Shown: positions 9,122 through 17,983 of the stretch, piece by piece
Layout: every line of letters begins with the position of its first letter
Numbering within the stretch: position 1 is the first letter of the stretch
NCBI GenBank assembly: GCA_025455725.1
Contig: JALOLY010000003.1
Coordinates: forward strand, 1-32,204
Direction: 5' to 3'
Length of the DNA stretch: 32,204 bases
Source: Amoebophilaceae bacterium
GTDB taxonomy: Bacteria; Bacteroidota; Bacteroidia; Cytophagales; Amoebophilaceae
Position numbers and translations under genes: made by a program
The notes under the pieces: model-generated
What the model was told of the DNA's origin: nothing
Database searches by the model: none
The model's input: only the letters and a program-made list of their open reading frames with translations

Positions 9122-10198
9122 ATGTTGGTCAGACTTTTTGTAATGGGCAATAAAACAATAAATAAGATGTCTGTATTTAGGATTAAGCCATCTGGACTCC
9201 TCGCTTGCCTGCTATGGCTTGTTTATTTTAGCGCATTGGGCGAGCCTAGGGCACCCAAAAGAATTATCATCTTTTCCCAGTCGGAGAGCGATAGCTCTAT
9301 CCAATTGGGAAAGACATACGCAGCATATGGACATGAAGTTGTCAGTGCATTGTTAGACTCGTCAACCCGCATAGACGAAAAACGAGGCTTTATTTACTTG
9401 AGGGGAAGACGCTATTCCATAAAAGATTTTGACTTGGCGTACTTTAGAACTTGGGGCAATGCAAAAGCCAGAGATTTAGCATATGCTTGGCAATCGGCAT
9501 TCGAGCGTCACGGTGTCCCCTGTGTAGATCCCTTGAGAGCAAAGCACTATGCCAACAATAGGTATGATATGATGCAATTGTTCTTCACTAATGGGATCCC
9601 TACGCCCAAGACGCTGGTTGTCGGGGTAGGTACACCCGTTGATACTTGTCTTTCAATGATCCAACAGAATTTTGATCATATGGTAGTTATCAAAGGAGAG
9701 GGAAGTGGTGGTAAGAACCTTAGCTTCATAAATGTTGGCGATGCACAGAAGTTACGTAAAGTTTTACTGACTAGTTATTTAGTGGATGCTCGCGTTGGCC
9801 CCAACCCACTTGTATTACAGCAGTATATTTCTAGCAAGGACCAAGCTGGGTTTTCTTATCATTACAGGATCCTGGTTGTAGGAGGTGAAATTATCGAGAC
9901 GATGCGTTTCACGGCAAGCAGTAAGCAGACTTATGCCTCTAATTTGGCGTTAGGTGCGAATGCAGAGATGGTAAAATTGGATGAGGTATTTTCTGCTGAA
10001 CAGCAAGCGGAAATAATAAGGGCGTGTAACCTGATGGGGGTCAACATAGCAGGTGTGGATGCTACCGTAGTTAATGGGACATTATACATTTTTGAAGTGA
10101 ACGACAGCCCTAGCTTGAGCTTTCCTCGTCTATTATCAAAATCTTTCATAGAAAAGGTTGTTAGCTACTCTATTGAACGGCTAGCAAGGGCTAAGTAA
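9122..10198 (+). CDS. RimK-like ATP-grasp ligase with N-terminal export signal or anchor
   Basis: 358 residues from the first ATG; later in-frame ATGs at 9143 and 9167 are possible. The 9167 start (MSVFRIKPSG) gives a classical signal peptide (hydrophobic LLACLLWLVYFSALG, residues 26-40 of the long form) and is the one I favour. The rest is ATP-grasp. A pre-ATP-grasp domain (about 46-145) is followed by the nucleotide-binding Lys191 and the Gly-rich loop GEGSGGKN (192-199), then the metal-binding set D313, E325 and N327 in GVDATV and FEVNDSP. RimK-like enzymes join an amino acid or peptide to a carboxylate using ATP. Substrate unknown. A Sec-exported ATP-dependent ligase is unexpected because the periplasm lacks ATP, so the hydrophobic segment may be an uncleaved anchor with a cytoplasmic domain, or the enzyme may work in an unusual place. 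Confidence 0.8.
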   Translation: MLVRLFVMGNKTINKMSVFRIKPSGLLACLLWLVYFSALGEPRAPKRIIIFSQSESDSSIQLGKTYAAYGHEVVSALLDSSTRIDEKRGFIYLRGRRYSIKDFDLAYFRTWGNAKARDLAYAWQSAFERHGVPCVDPLRAKHYANNRYDMMQLFFTNGIPTPKTLVVGVGTPVDTCLSMIQQNFDHMVVIKGEGSGGKNLSFINVGDAQKLRKVLLTSYLVDARVGPNPLVLQQYISSKDQAGFSYHYRILVVGGEIIETMRFTASSKQTYASNLALGANAEMVKLDEVFSAEQQAEIIRACNLMGVNIAGVDATVVNGTLYIFEVNDSPSLSFPRLLSKSFIEKVVSYSIERLARAK

Positions 10199-10254
10199 GT
10201 TTTTGTGCGTGTATATGGGTAGCCATATTTTCGCTCTCCTGAGAATGTAGCAGA

Positions 10255-10978
10255 AAGCCTGCCCATCATCCCTTGGTGCTATTCAAGATGATGCTACTAC
10301 AAACCTAGTACCATCTCGCTGACATGGGCGTAGTAGACATGGTCCGGTACCCTGTCTGAGCATGCCTTTTGCAGGTTACGGGTGGCAGACGCGGTATCTG
10401 AGCATAGCACGCTCGGCCGTTTTAGAAGCGAGTTATCCGAGAAGGGCGCCATGCATAGGCTACTAGCGAACCTCAGTGCATAACTTGTACACCGAGGTTT
10501 GCAAGTGCAGCAAGGCGACAGCATGATCGATGCTTCTATCGTGCCTACGGCTCATAAACCGCAGGGTAAGGCCCACTTATATGCTTCCAGATCATCCAAA
10601 TACCCCTCCAATACCAAAGTACATGATGGGTAGTGTATGGCACCTACTCTTAATCAAGTAACACTTCTTGCAGGCAGTTGCATCCTAGTAGACAAAGAGG
10701 ATGGTTCAGCCAAAACGATCAGCTATTACGCCAAAGAGGTTGACGCAGCGGTATCCAACGCAAGTCCCATCAGCATAGTCCCTTGTCTGTCTAAGCAAGG
10801 CGATACAACAGGCTGATGGGTCGTAGTCGCTGCAAAATAGAGCGAGTATTTGGGCGTATACAACGTTGGTTCGGTAGACTAGAGACCAGGTATGTAGGCA
10901 TGGCTAAGACCTATGGGTAGCATGTTATGGAGGCCATTGCTTGGCACTTAGGACGCCCATAAATCATCATGCCGAAGG
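10255..10978 (+). pseudogene. IS5-family transposase remnant, copy 2
   Basis: Broken by stops and frameshifts but clearly a DDE transposase. HPLVLFKMMLLQT near 10264 is the N-terminal IS5 motif. GLQVQQGDSMIDASIV (about 10496-10543) carries the first catalytic Asp. The second-Asp region near 10695 is altered to VDKEDGSAK. KIERVFGRIQRWFGR, from 10834, carries the catalytic Glu, followed by ETRYVGMAKTYG, then a stop, then HVMEAIAWHLGRP. It retains more of the gene than copy 1 and lies in the same orientation. No target-site duplication or terminal inverted repeat could be defined by eye. Confidence 0.85.
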
Positions 10979-10999
10979 CGTAGCACAAGCAGAAAAAAG

Positions 11000-11290
11000 T
11001 ATTCAAAAGGGCACCTAGACCCCACAACAGGGGGGGGGCAGTAAGCAAACTGAAGACCTAAAAATGATCCCCAAAGAAGCGATCCAGAGATAGTGCACCT
11101 TTTACACAAAGGTCTCTCAATTCTGGGGCTTTCATAGTCAAACAAGATGGCGAGTACTCCAACAATGACTTGCAGTCGCATGGCCATATAACCCGTTGAC
11201 CTGAATATGGTAGCGATAGCTTGCACAGTTTTGTACTACTGTGGTACTCGCCCTCGTGCTGGTCTGCTGCGTGGGCCACGCACCAACCTC
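11000..11290 (-). pseudogene. internal fragment of a second sodium:solute symporter
   Basis: One minus-strand frame reads FRSTGYMAMRLQVIVGVLAI and continues LFDYESPRIE. This matches the intact symporter fusion (LRSTSYIAMQLQVIASILAI, then LFNCEGPEI) at the protein level, and the underlying DNA is clearly alike. After about 11115 a frameshift occurs and the likeness continues weakly (ALSLDRFFGDHF, then LQFAY). Upstream, LLMRLVRGPR matches LLMGYVIGPRMGR. Neither the start nor the rest of the gene is present. The fragment abuts and slightly overlaps the last codons of addA, so it marks a recombination junction. Confidence 0.75.
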
Positions 11291-11291
11291 A

Positions 11292-14200
11292 TCAGCAGGA
11301 TACTACTTTGCCTGTTGTCAAGTAAAGCAAATACCCCTCTACCCGTACATACCCCATGGCGCTTAGCAGGGCTGCATAGGCTTTTACTTGCTGACCGTGG
11401 TGGGCATGTGGTTGACCAGTCTTAAAGTCGATGACCACGGCCCTACCAGGTTTTAAGAGCACCCTGTCAGGCCGATACACCTGGCCTGAGGGGGTCAAGA
11501 TCGTGGGTTCTTTTTTTACCTCCCAATCACTAGTGAACCAATCTCTGACCTGTGGGTTCCGAAAAAGTGCCGTGAGATGCTGTTGTAATTGCGACACCTC
11601 TACTTGGCTCATTTCTCCTGATACTTGCCAAGCAGATAATACTGCTGGCCATGCATCTATACCGGTCAACTGTGCTAAAAATAGATGTGCTAATCTGCCA
11701 TAGCTTGTCTGAGTGCTCTGCTCCACAATCTCAAGGGGGTACACATTACTTTTTAGGTGCTGTTGCAGCCAGTTACTTGTACGATACTGATGCAAACTGA
11801 TCGAGATATCTTGTAGGACCTCCGGTATGGCTACGGTTTGGGGCGTACCCAGTTCTAGCACACCGGTAGTTGTATTCCAACAATAGCCCCAAGATGGGCA
11901 GCTAGAAGCGGATTCATGCGTTGGAGAAAAAGTTTGATACAACAAGTCGGAAGTGGTTTTTAGCATCGACTTAGCAGGACGTTGGGCAAATACATAAAGG
12001 CGGTCTTCGGGCCTTGTAAAGGCCACATAGAGTAAATTTAGGTGGTCCAGATACGCTTGCATACGTTCTTCATAATAGGCACGCGCATAGACCGTATCCT
12101 GCAAACGGTGTGTATAACGTACAGGAAGTACGGGAAAAGTATCGAAGGGCGGAACGTCTGTAGCACACCACAAAGTGGGTGGTCGACGTGGACTATGGTC
12201 CAAGTCCCACGCACAAAAAGGAACGATGACCACTTTGAACTGTAGTCCCTTGGCTTGGTGAATGGTCATAAGTGTCATCGCATCCTGCCCAACTGTCCGG
12301 GGCAACGTGTATTGGCAGCCCTGTTCTTCCCACCAGGACAAAAAACCACGGATATCTACCACTTCCTTGTCTGAGAAAGCCACCACTACATCCTGAAAAG
12401 CCTGCAAAAATGGGACTGCTGCTGCCTGGCGTAGTTGAAAAAGAGCAATCAATGCCTCTATAAGCTCGTACAAAGGAAGCTGCTGCAGAGAATACCGCTG
12501 TTCTAAAAATATTTCAGGTAAGGTGGCAGTGCTTACTTCCGTTTGAAAACAAGCATGCAAAGTATCAGGTGTAGCTTCTAGTACATACAACTCGTAAAGG
12601 TACTGCAACTCGGCTCGTGCCAAGGTATTGTCTTCGTCAACTAAGTAGCGCAAGGCGTTGACCAAAATATTGACCCACGGATTATGGCTCAAATACAACG
12701 CCTCGGAAGCAATGACATCATACCGACAACCAGGTTGGGCTCGAGCAGCATGCTGACAGTCTAGCAGCTTCCGGAAAATTTCACGTCCTTCGGCATGGCT
12801 TCTCACAAGTAACGCGATATCCCGCAGGGCAATCCCGTCTTTTTGTAACGTTTCAATGAGCAGAGGTAACCGGTCTTTGACCTGCTCGCGCCAGCTTTGA
12901 GATACCATGCTATCCGCAACATCCTCCAAAAAAGTGATATTGACGTAACCCTTGTTAGCCTGGATGCACTGCACAGGCAACTTCTGAGTTACATCCTGAT
13001 AAGCTGCACCCAACTGTTGCACTTGTGCTCTCAAACTTTTTTGCCAGGTCAAGTCTTCCAACATGTCGAGATCGTCTGTCAAATACTGCACGATCGTATC
13101 AACAGCCTGAACGAAAAAGGAATTGTTAAAGTCAACAATGTGCTGCTTGCTGCGCCAATTTTGGTCCAAAACCACGGGAGTAGTACGTTCTACGTCCTTT
13201 TCAAGCTGGGTAAGTAGCAGCCGCCAGTCGCCACCTCGCCACCGATAAATTGATTGTTTGACATCACCTACCACAAGACTAGGATGGCCCTCGTGCAAGC
13301 TATTCTCTATCAGTGGCTTAAGATTGTACCATTGGAAGCCCGAGATGTCCTGAAACTCATCAATCAGGAAATGTTGATAAAAAGCCCCTATTTTCTCGTA
13401 TACAAAAGGGGTCTCGTTCTCTGCGATGACTTTTCGTAGAAATAAGGAGGCATCTGACACAAGCATGACGTTGCGCGACGTTCGATAGTCGTTGAGTCTT
13501 GCTAACAACTGCGTAACAACACCAAAAGCGTAGACAAAGTGTCGCACTTCCAGAGCCGTATGGTAGGCACGATGATGGGTGTCGTAAAAATTCACCGCCT
13601 CCTGCAAACATGGCCCTAACTTATCGCGTACGACCGGCACGATACGCTCTTTTTGGTTAGATACTCGGCTGTACCACGCCTCTACACAATGCAAGGCCCG
13701 CAAAGCCCTCTGGGGTGGGTGCCACTTGCGTTTGGTAGCCAACCCCACCAGATAGCCCATGACCCCGGCGCTGCCATATGCAAAATCATTCACCACCAGA
13801 CCAGCCTGCTGAATTGTGTTAAGGGCCCGATAGCCCAAAGCCTGCAGCTTATGCTCGAAATAAGTGATGTGCTGGTAAAGTACTTGGAGAAAACGGTGTA
13901 GGGTTGCTGAATCCCGCATGGCTCGTACTAGCTGAGCTTCGTTGACGCCAAAAGATTCTGTAAAGAGCTCCCGGCCCAAGGCAGCCAAATCACGCTTAAA
14001 ATTCCAGGTCCTACCGCTTAAAAGCTTTTCTTCGGCGAATCGAACCAACCATTGCTGCAGCTGTTGATCTTGACCAGCCGAGACTACCAAGTCATCGATG
14101 ACCGTGGCCAACACATGCTCCTGTTCCAGCTCAATGCGGAAACCACTCTGGAGCCCAAGCTCTTGGGCAAACCCTCGAATGATCTTTTGAAAGAAGCTAT

Positions 14201-14522
14201 CAATGGTGCTGACAGAAAACTGAGTGTATTGGTGCAAGATATTGGACAATAGAACTTGGGCACGGTCTTGCAAAATAGACATATCCCACCCCTTGTCTTG
14301 TAGCAACGCTTCAGCTATCGGATTGTGGGAGCCTTGAACGAGGCTATGTAGGCACACCAAGATACGCTGCTTCATTTCCTGGGTTGCCTGGTTGGTAAAA
14401 GTTACCGCCAAAATTTGGGAGAACACCTCTGGGTTGTCTAACGCCAATTTAAGGTACTCGCTGACTAAGGTGTGGGTTTTTCCAGCACCGGCAGAGGAAC
14501 GGTATATTCTGAGTGTAGCCAA
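11292..14522 (-). CDS. addA: AddA-like UvrD-family helicase with C-terminal PD-(D/E)XK nuclease domain
   Basis: 1076 residues. Walker A SSAGAGKT is at residues 9-16. IDEFQD is the DExx box, and VGDVKQSIYRWRGG is helicase motif III. LMTIHQAKGLQFKVVIVPF is motif V, and LLYVAFTRPEDRLYVF is motif VI. The nuclease domain at the end has D1019 (RPDR), D1032 and K1034 (IDFKTG), then QQVKAYAALL. It unwinds and cuts broken DNA ends for recombination together with the AddB-like protein at 1-2807. The start is TTG (14522); an in-frame stop lies just upstream and no ATG is available. The last codons (VVSC, stop) run into sequence shared with the symporter fragment, so the natural C-terminal end may have been replaced at a junction. 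Confidence 0.9.
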   Translation of the reverse strand: MATLRIYRSSAGAGKTHTLVSEYLKLALDNPEVFSQILAVTFTNQATQEMKQRILVCLHSLVQGSHNPIAEALLQDKGWDMSILQDRAQVLLSNILHQYTQFSVSTIDSFFQKIIRGFAQELGLQSGFRIELEQEHVLATVIDDLVVSAGQDQQLQQWLVRFAEEKLLSGRTWNFKRDLAALGRELFTESFGVNEAQLVRAMRDSATLHRFLQVLYQHITYFEHKLQALGYRALNTIQQAGLVVNDFAYGSAGVMGYLVGLATKRKWHPPQRALRALHCVEAWYSRVSNQKERIVPVVRDKLGPCLQEAVNFYDTHHRAYHTALEVRHFVYAFGVVTQLLARLNDYRTSRNVMLVSDASLFLRKVIAENETPFVYEKIGAFYQHFLIDEFQDISGFQWYNLKPLIENSLHEGHPSLVVGDVKQSIYRWRGGDWRLLLTQLEKDVERTTPVVLDQNWRSKQHIVDFNNSFFVQAVDTIVQYLTDDLDMLEDLTWQKSLRAQVQQLGAAYQDVTQKLPVQCIQANKGYVNITFLEDVADSMVSQSWREQVKDRLPLLIETLQKDGIALRDIALLVRSHAEGREIFRKLLDCQHAARAQPGCRYDVIASEALYLSHNPWVNILVNALRYLVDEDNTLARAELQYLYELYVLEATPDTLHACFQTEVSTATLPEIFLEQRYSLQQLPLYELIEALIALFQLRQAAAVPFLQAFQDVVVAFSDKEVVDIRGFLSWWEEQGCQYTLPRTVGQDAMTLMTIHQAKGLQFKVVIVPFCAWDLDHSPRRPPTLWCATDVPPFDTFPVLPVRYTHRLQDTVYARAYYEERMQAYLDHLNLLYVAFTRPEDRLYVFAQRPAKSMLKTTSDLLYQTFSPTHESASSCPSWGYCWNTTTGVLELGTPQTVAIPEVLQDISISLHQYRTSNWLQQHLKSNVYPLEIVEQSTQTSYGRLAHLFLAQLTGIDAWPAVLSAWQVSGEMSQVEVSQLQQHLTALFRNPQVRDWFTSDWEVKKEPTILTPSGQVYRPDRVLLKPGRAVVIDFKTGQPHAHHGQQVKAYAALLSAMGYVRVEGYLLYLTTGKVVSC

Positions 14523-14778
14523 TGGAACAGCTATTTAAATAACAGGAAGCGCTTACACCGCTTGTGAATACTCCAGGGTATACACCTACGACTCCATACA
14601 CTCCTCAATCGCTTCATGCTACACCAAATATCACCTGTCTATCCTGATGAGAGGTAGGTATACCACGTTGCGAGGCCTCCATTAACTACAAAGTTATGCC
14701 TAAGAAAGTCCTGCACCGGGTAGAGAGAACCACAGTGCATACTAAAGATGTAAAAAATCCGCGCCAACACGCAACCCT
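14523..14778. other. intergenic, addA to dnaJ
   Basis: 256 bases without a recognisable gene. A T-run on the minus strand at about 14753 follows the dnaJ stop but lacks a convincing stem, so no terminator is called. Confidence 0.4.
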
Positions 14779-15915
14779 TTAGAAAAGAGAGCGCACACGA
14801 TCAAAAAAACTCTGTTCCTTTTTGCTAGGATTAGGAGTGAAGTTAGAAGCCCCTTTTAAAGAGGTGAGTATTTCATGCTCTTCTTTAGTGAGCTGTTGCG
14901 GCGTCCATACGTGCACATGAACGAGTTGGTCTCCCTTTCCATAGCCATTAATATCCCTGATGCCCTTGCCACGCAGCCGCAACACCTTACCACTCTGGGT
15001 GCCAGCGGGGATCTTTACCTTAACTCTGCCATCAATGGTAGGTACTTCTGCCTCACTCCCCAAGGCTGCATCCATAAAGCTGATGTAAAGATTGTAGTGC
15101 ACATGGGTCTCTTTACGTTTGAGCAAGTCATCTTCTTTTTCTTCGATAAGGATCAACAAGTTACCAGGCACACCTCCACGAGTAGGTACATTGCCCTTAC
15201 CTGTCATAGATAACTGCATGCCACCACTGACACCAGCAGGAATCTGAAGGTTAACCACTTCTTCTTGTAGCAGTCTTCCTTCTTGGTGGCAAGTAGTGCA
15301 TGGTGCTGAGATAATCTTGCCCTCTCCATAGCAAGCATGGCAAGAAACAGTGGTCATAACTTGCCCTAGAATTGTGTTGGCAACCTTGCGTATCTGACCG
15401 GTACCTTGACAAACGTTACAAGTGACGATGGCCGTGCCGTCCTTGGCTCCGTTGCCTCCACAGGTGTCGCAGGTTACGTAGCGCTTTATTTTTACTTTTT
15501 TCTCGACACCATTGGCAACTTCTTTGAGAGAGAGTTTAAGCTTGATACGTAAATCGGTGCCCCTGCGTACTCTTTGCTGCCCTTGCCGAAAAAATCCCTC
15601 AAAAGGACTATTTCCGCCGTTGAAGATGTCGCTAAACTGTGAGAATATATCTTCCATATTCATCTCTGGCCCCCTACCGTCTGGACCACGCACTCCCGCA
15701 TGTCCATAGCGATCATACTGCTGCCTCTTTTCAGCATGGCTCAGCACCTCATAAGCTTCAGCGGCCTCTTTAAACTTTTCTTCTGCCGCTTTATTATCAG
15801 GATTCTTATCAGGATGGTACTTAAGGGCCACCTTTCTATAGGCTTTCTTGATCTCTTCGGGGCTTGCATCGCGCGCCACACCCAGTATTTCGTAATAGTC
15901 CCCCTTGGTCATCAT
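14779..15915 (-). CDS. dnaJ: Chaperone protein DnaJ
   Basis: 378 residues, usual length. J domain with HPD at 34-36, a Gly/Phe-rich linker (about 73-110), then four zinc-binding repeats at 149-156 (CDTCGGNG), 166-173 (CNVCQGTG), 192-199 (CHACYGEG) and 206-213 (CTTCHQEG). The fourth repeat has Gln where the first Gly normally stands but keeps both cysteines. The C-terminal substrate-binding domains follow. It is a cytoplasmic co-chaperone that delivers unfolded clients to DnaK and stimulates its ATPase. The start overlaps the grpE stop (bases 15912-15915), so the two are translated from one transcript. dnaK is not in this window. Two ATGs are adjacent; the first is used here. Confidence 0.97.
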   Translation of the reverse strand: MMTKGDYYEILGVARDASPEEIKKAYRKVALKYHPDKNPDNKAAEEKFKEAAEAYEVLSHAEKRQQYDRYGHAGVRGPDGRGPEMNMEDIFSQFSDIFNGGNSPFEGFFRQGQQRVRRGTDLRIKLKLSLKEVANGVEKKVKIKRYVTCDTCGGNGAKDGTAIVTCNVCQGTGQIRKVANTILGQVMTTVSCHACYGEGKIISAPCTTCHQEGRLLQEEVVNLQIPAGVSGGMQLSMTGKGNVPTRGGVPGNLLILIEEKEDDLLKRKETHVHYNLYISFMDAALGSEAEVPTIDGRVKVKIPAGTQSGKVLRLRGKGIRDINGYGKGDQLVHVHVWTPQQLTKEEHEILTSLKGASNFTPNPSKKEQSFFDRVRSLF

Positions 15916-16454
15916 GCTCCGGTTACAACTTTAGCAAACCTCAAAACCTTCTCTTGCAGCAAATATCCCTTCTCAAGTACCTCCAACACCTTACCTTGCA
16001 TATCTTCGTCATCTGTAGGTATTTGCGTCACTGCCTCGTGGAGCTCGGCGTCAAACGTCATACCTCTTTCTACAGGCATGGGCTGAACCCCTGCCTGTTG
16101 CAGTAGATGAACTAGTTTATCATGAATGAGGCGAATGCCTGCTTGTATGGCTTGGGTAGCTTCATCGGCGGCTTGTAAAGACTCTAGGGCTCGCTCAAAG
16201 TCATCTGCAATGGGCAACAACTTCTTGAGGATACTCGCTCCTGCTGTTTCTATGAGAGAGAGCTTCTCCTTAGCAGCTCTTCTTCTGAAATTCTCAAACT
16301 CTGAATACAGTCTGAGGTATTTGTCATGAGCTTCCGCCAAGGCGTCTGAGGATTTGTCGGGCTCCTGTAGAGGATGTCCCTCTTTGCCAACCTCCTTTTC
16401 CTTGGCTAGAGTAGCCTCTTGGGAGGTTTTAGGGATTGCTAGGTCTTCTTGCAT
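15912..16454 (-). CDS. grpE: GrpE, nucleotide exchange factor of DnaK
   Basis: 180 residues. An acidic, charged N-terminal tail is followed by a long coiled coil ([22 protein letters not shown] region) and the C-terminal beta-domain with [20 protein letters not shown]. It releases ADP from DnaK so that the chaperone cycle can proceed. First gene of a two-gene unit with dnaJ, with a 4-base overlap. ATG start, 64 bases downstream of a TACTTTTG promoter element. Confidence 0.96.
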   Translation of the reverse strand: MQEDLAIPKTSQEATLAKEKEVGKEGHPLQEPDKSSDALAEAHDKYLRLYSEFENFRRRAAKEKLSLIETAGASILKKLLPIADDFERALESLQAADEATQAIQAGIRLIHDKLVHLLQQAGVQPMPVERGMTFDAELHEAVTQIPTDDEDMQGKVLEVLEKGYLLQEKVLRFAKVVTGA

Positions 16455-16517
16455 ATTCTTTTATTCGTAGTTATATCTAAAAAATCGCAGTACATACTAC
16501 TAGAGCAACTTCTTTAC

Positions 16518-16525
16518 CAAAAGTA
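16518..16525 (-). promoter_or_regulatory. TAnnTTTG promoter element upstream of grpE-dnaJ
   Basis: The minus strand reads TACTTTTG, an exact match to the Bacteroidota -7 element TAnnTTTG. No TTTG lies 19 bases further upstream (GCGG is found there), so the -33 part is weak or recognised differently. The same octamer stands before the outer-membrane barrel gene at 26590-26597. Confidence 0.45.
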
Positions 16526-16692
16526 TATAAATGCCAATATGACACCGCTCGCTTACGGACCCGTCCACGTTTAGACTTTGTAGATTTTAGAGGTACATGC
16601 GTACTAGCCGGCAAAGCTAGCCAAAAGTATGGCTTTTATGTAACTTCCTGATTGCTAAGAATACTCCTCTCAACCTCCTAAACTCATTCATA

Positions 16693-17592
16693 GTGACCTG
16701 GGAAATACTGCTACAGAAGTTTGTAAGCTACCTACGCCTCGAACGTGCTCTACTGCCACATACGATATCCGCATACCTACAAGATGTAAGCAGGTTATGG
16801 CGGTTCTTTCAAACAAACTCCTCCCATATCCAACCACTGGCCGTGAAGGCCGAACACATACGATCCTTTCTAGCCTACCTCCACACAGAAGGCATCAGTG
16901 CTCCTAGCCAAGCACGCATGCTGTCAGCGCTCAGGTCATTTTATAGGTTCTTATTGCTGGAGGAGTACTTAACTGAAAATCCCACTACCCTGATAACAAG
17001 CCCTAGAACGGGCCGTAAACTTCCACACACACTAGAGGTACATGAAATCGAGGCACTTTTCATGGCCATTGATCACTCCAAGCCCACGGGCGTGCGCAAC
17101 CGGGCTATCTTAGAAACATTGTATGGTGCTGGCTTGCGGGTTTCTGAACTCATCGGGCTAAAACTGAGCCACCTATACACTGAAGAAAGCTTTTTGCGCA
17201 TTATGGGCAAAGGCAATAAAGAACGCCTGGTACCTATAGGACAAACGGCCCTCAAATACATACAGCTATACATAGATGAGATACGGTGCCACGTACCTCT
17301 CCAAAGAGACTTTGCCAACTATGTGTTTTTGAACAGCAGGGGAAAACGATTGACTCGCCATATGGTTTTTTTGATTGTCAAAGAATTGGCACGGAAAATT
17401 GGTTTGAAGAAGACCATTAGCCCACACACTTTGCGACACGCCTTCGCCACACACCTCATAGAGGGAGGCGCAGATCTACGCGCAGTGCAGGCAATGCTAG
17501 GCCACCAATCTATCACGACCACTGAGATCTACACTCACCTCGATCGCAACTACCTCAAGCAAGTCATAGACTCATTTCATCCTAGAAGCTAG
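16693..17592 (+). CDS. xerD: Tyrosine recombinase XerD
   Basis: 299 residues, normal for XerC/XerD. The N-terminal SAM-like DNA-binding domain covers about 1-90. The catalytic domain has the complete set: R149 (GLRVSEL), K173 (GKGNKER), H245 and R248 (HTLRH), H271 (LGHQSITTTEIY) and nucleophile Y280. It resolves chromosome dimers at dif sites and may also serve elements that use dif. The C-terminal end (YLKQVIDSFHPRS) is XerD-like rather than XerC-like. The start is GTG at 16693; no better ATG lies nearby. It stands alone on the plus strand, divergent from grpE-dnaJ. Confidence 0.93.
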   Translation: MTWEILLQKFVSYLRLERALLPHTISAYLQDVSRLWRFFQTNSSHIQPLAVKAEHIRSFLAYLHTEGISAPSQARMLSALRSFYRFLLLEEYLTENPTTLITSPRTGRKLPHTLEVHEIEALFMAIDHSKPTGVRNRAILETLYGAGLRVSELIGLKLSHLYTEESFLRIMGKGNKERLVPIGQTALKYIQLYIDEIRCHVPLQRDFANYVFLNSRGKRLTRHMVFLIVKELARKIGLKKTISPHTLRHAFATHLIEGGADLRAVQAMLGHQSITTTEIYTHLDRNYLKQVIDSFHPRS

Positions 17593-17983
17593 TCGGCACC
17601 TTGACTGCGTGATGCCAGTGGACCTGGTGCCAAGCGTAACAACCGGGTTCAACCAAAAGAATTAAAATGTGTGCATACGACCGCCAAACTAGCAGAGGTC
17701 TTTGCGGTAGAGGACGAACATGTAAAGTGTATTCGATATGTCCTAAAAAACTGGCTCTTTAACTTTTTACTCACGACCGCCCAACAGACAACCAATTTGC
17801 TGCGTTACGATACCCCAAAAATTCGATATTATGTCAAAAAGTGACGTCGCATACGCTCCTAAGCTCATGACGTGTCAAAGGCGTCCACAAAAAAAATTGC
17901 TCAAGGGTACGCTTACTACCTTACGCGGGCAACCTACAATCACCGCAGCCATATTGGTACGCCAGTCAAGATCCAGGCCATCA
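17593..17983. other. gene-free stretch between convergent xerD and E2 genes
   Basis: No recognised gene. One plus-strand frame is open from 17605 to a TGA at 17842-17844 but lacks an ATG (only GTG at 17671). It encodes a fairly protein-like sequence with TAKLAEVFAVEDEHVKCIRY. This could be an eroded gene end. No terminator hairpin was found for either neighbour. Confidence 0.35.
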
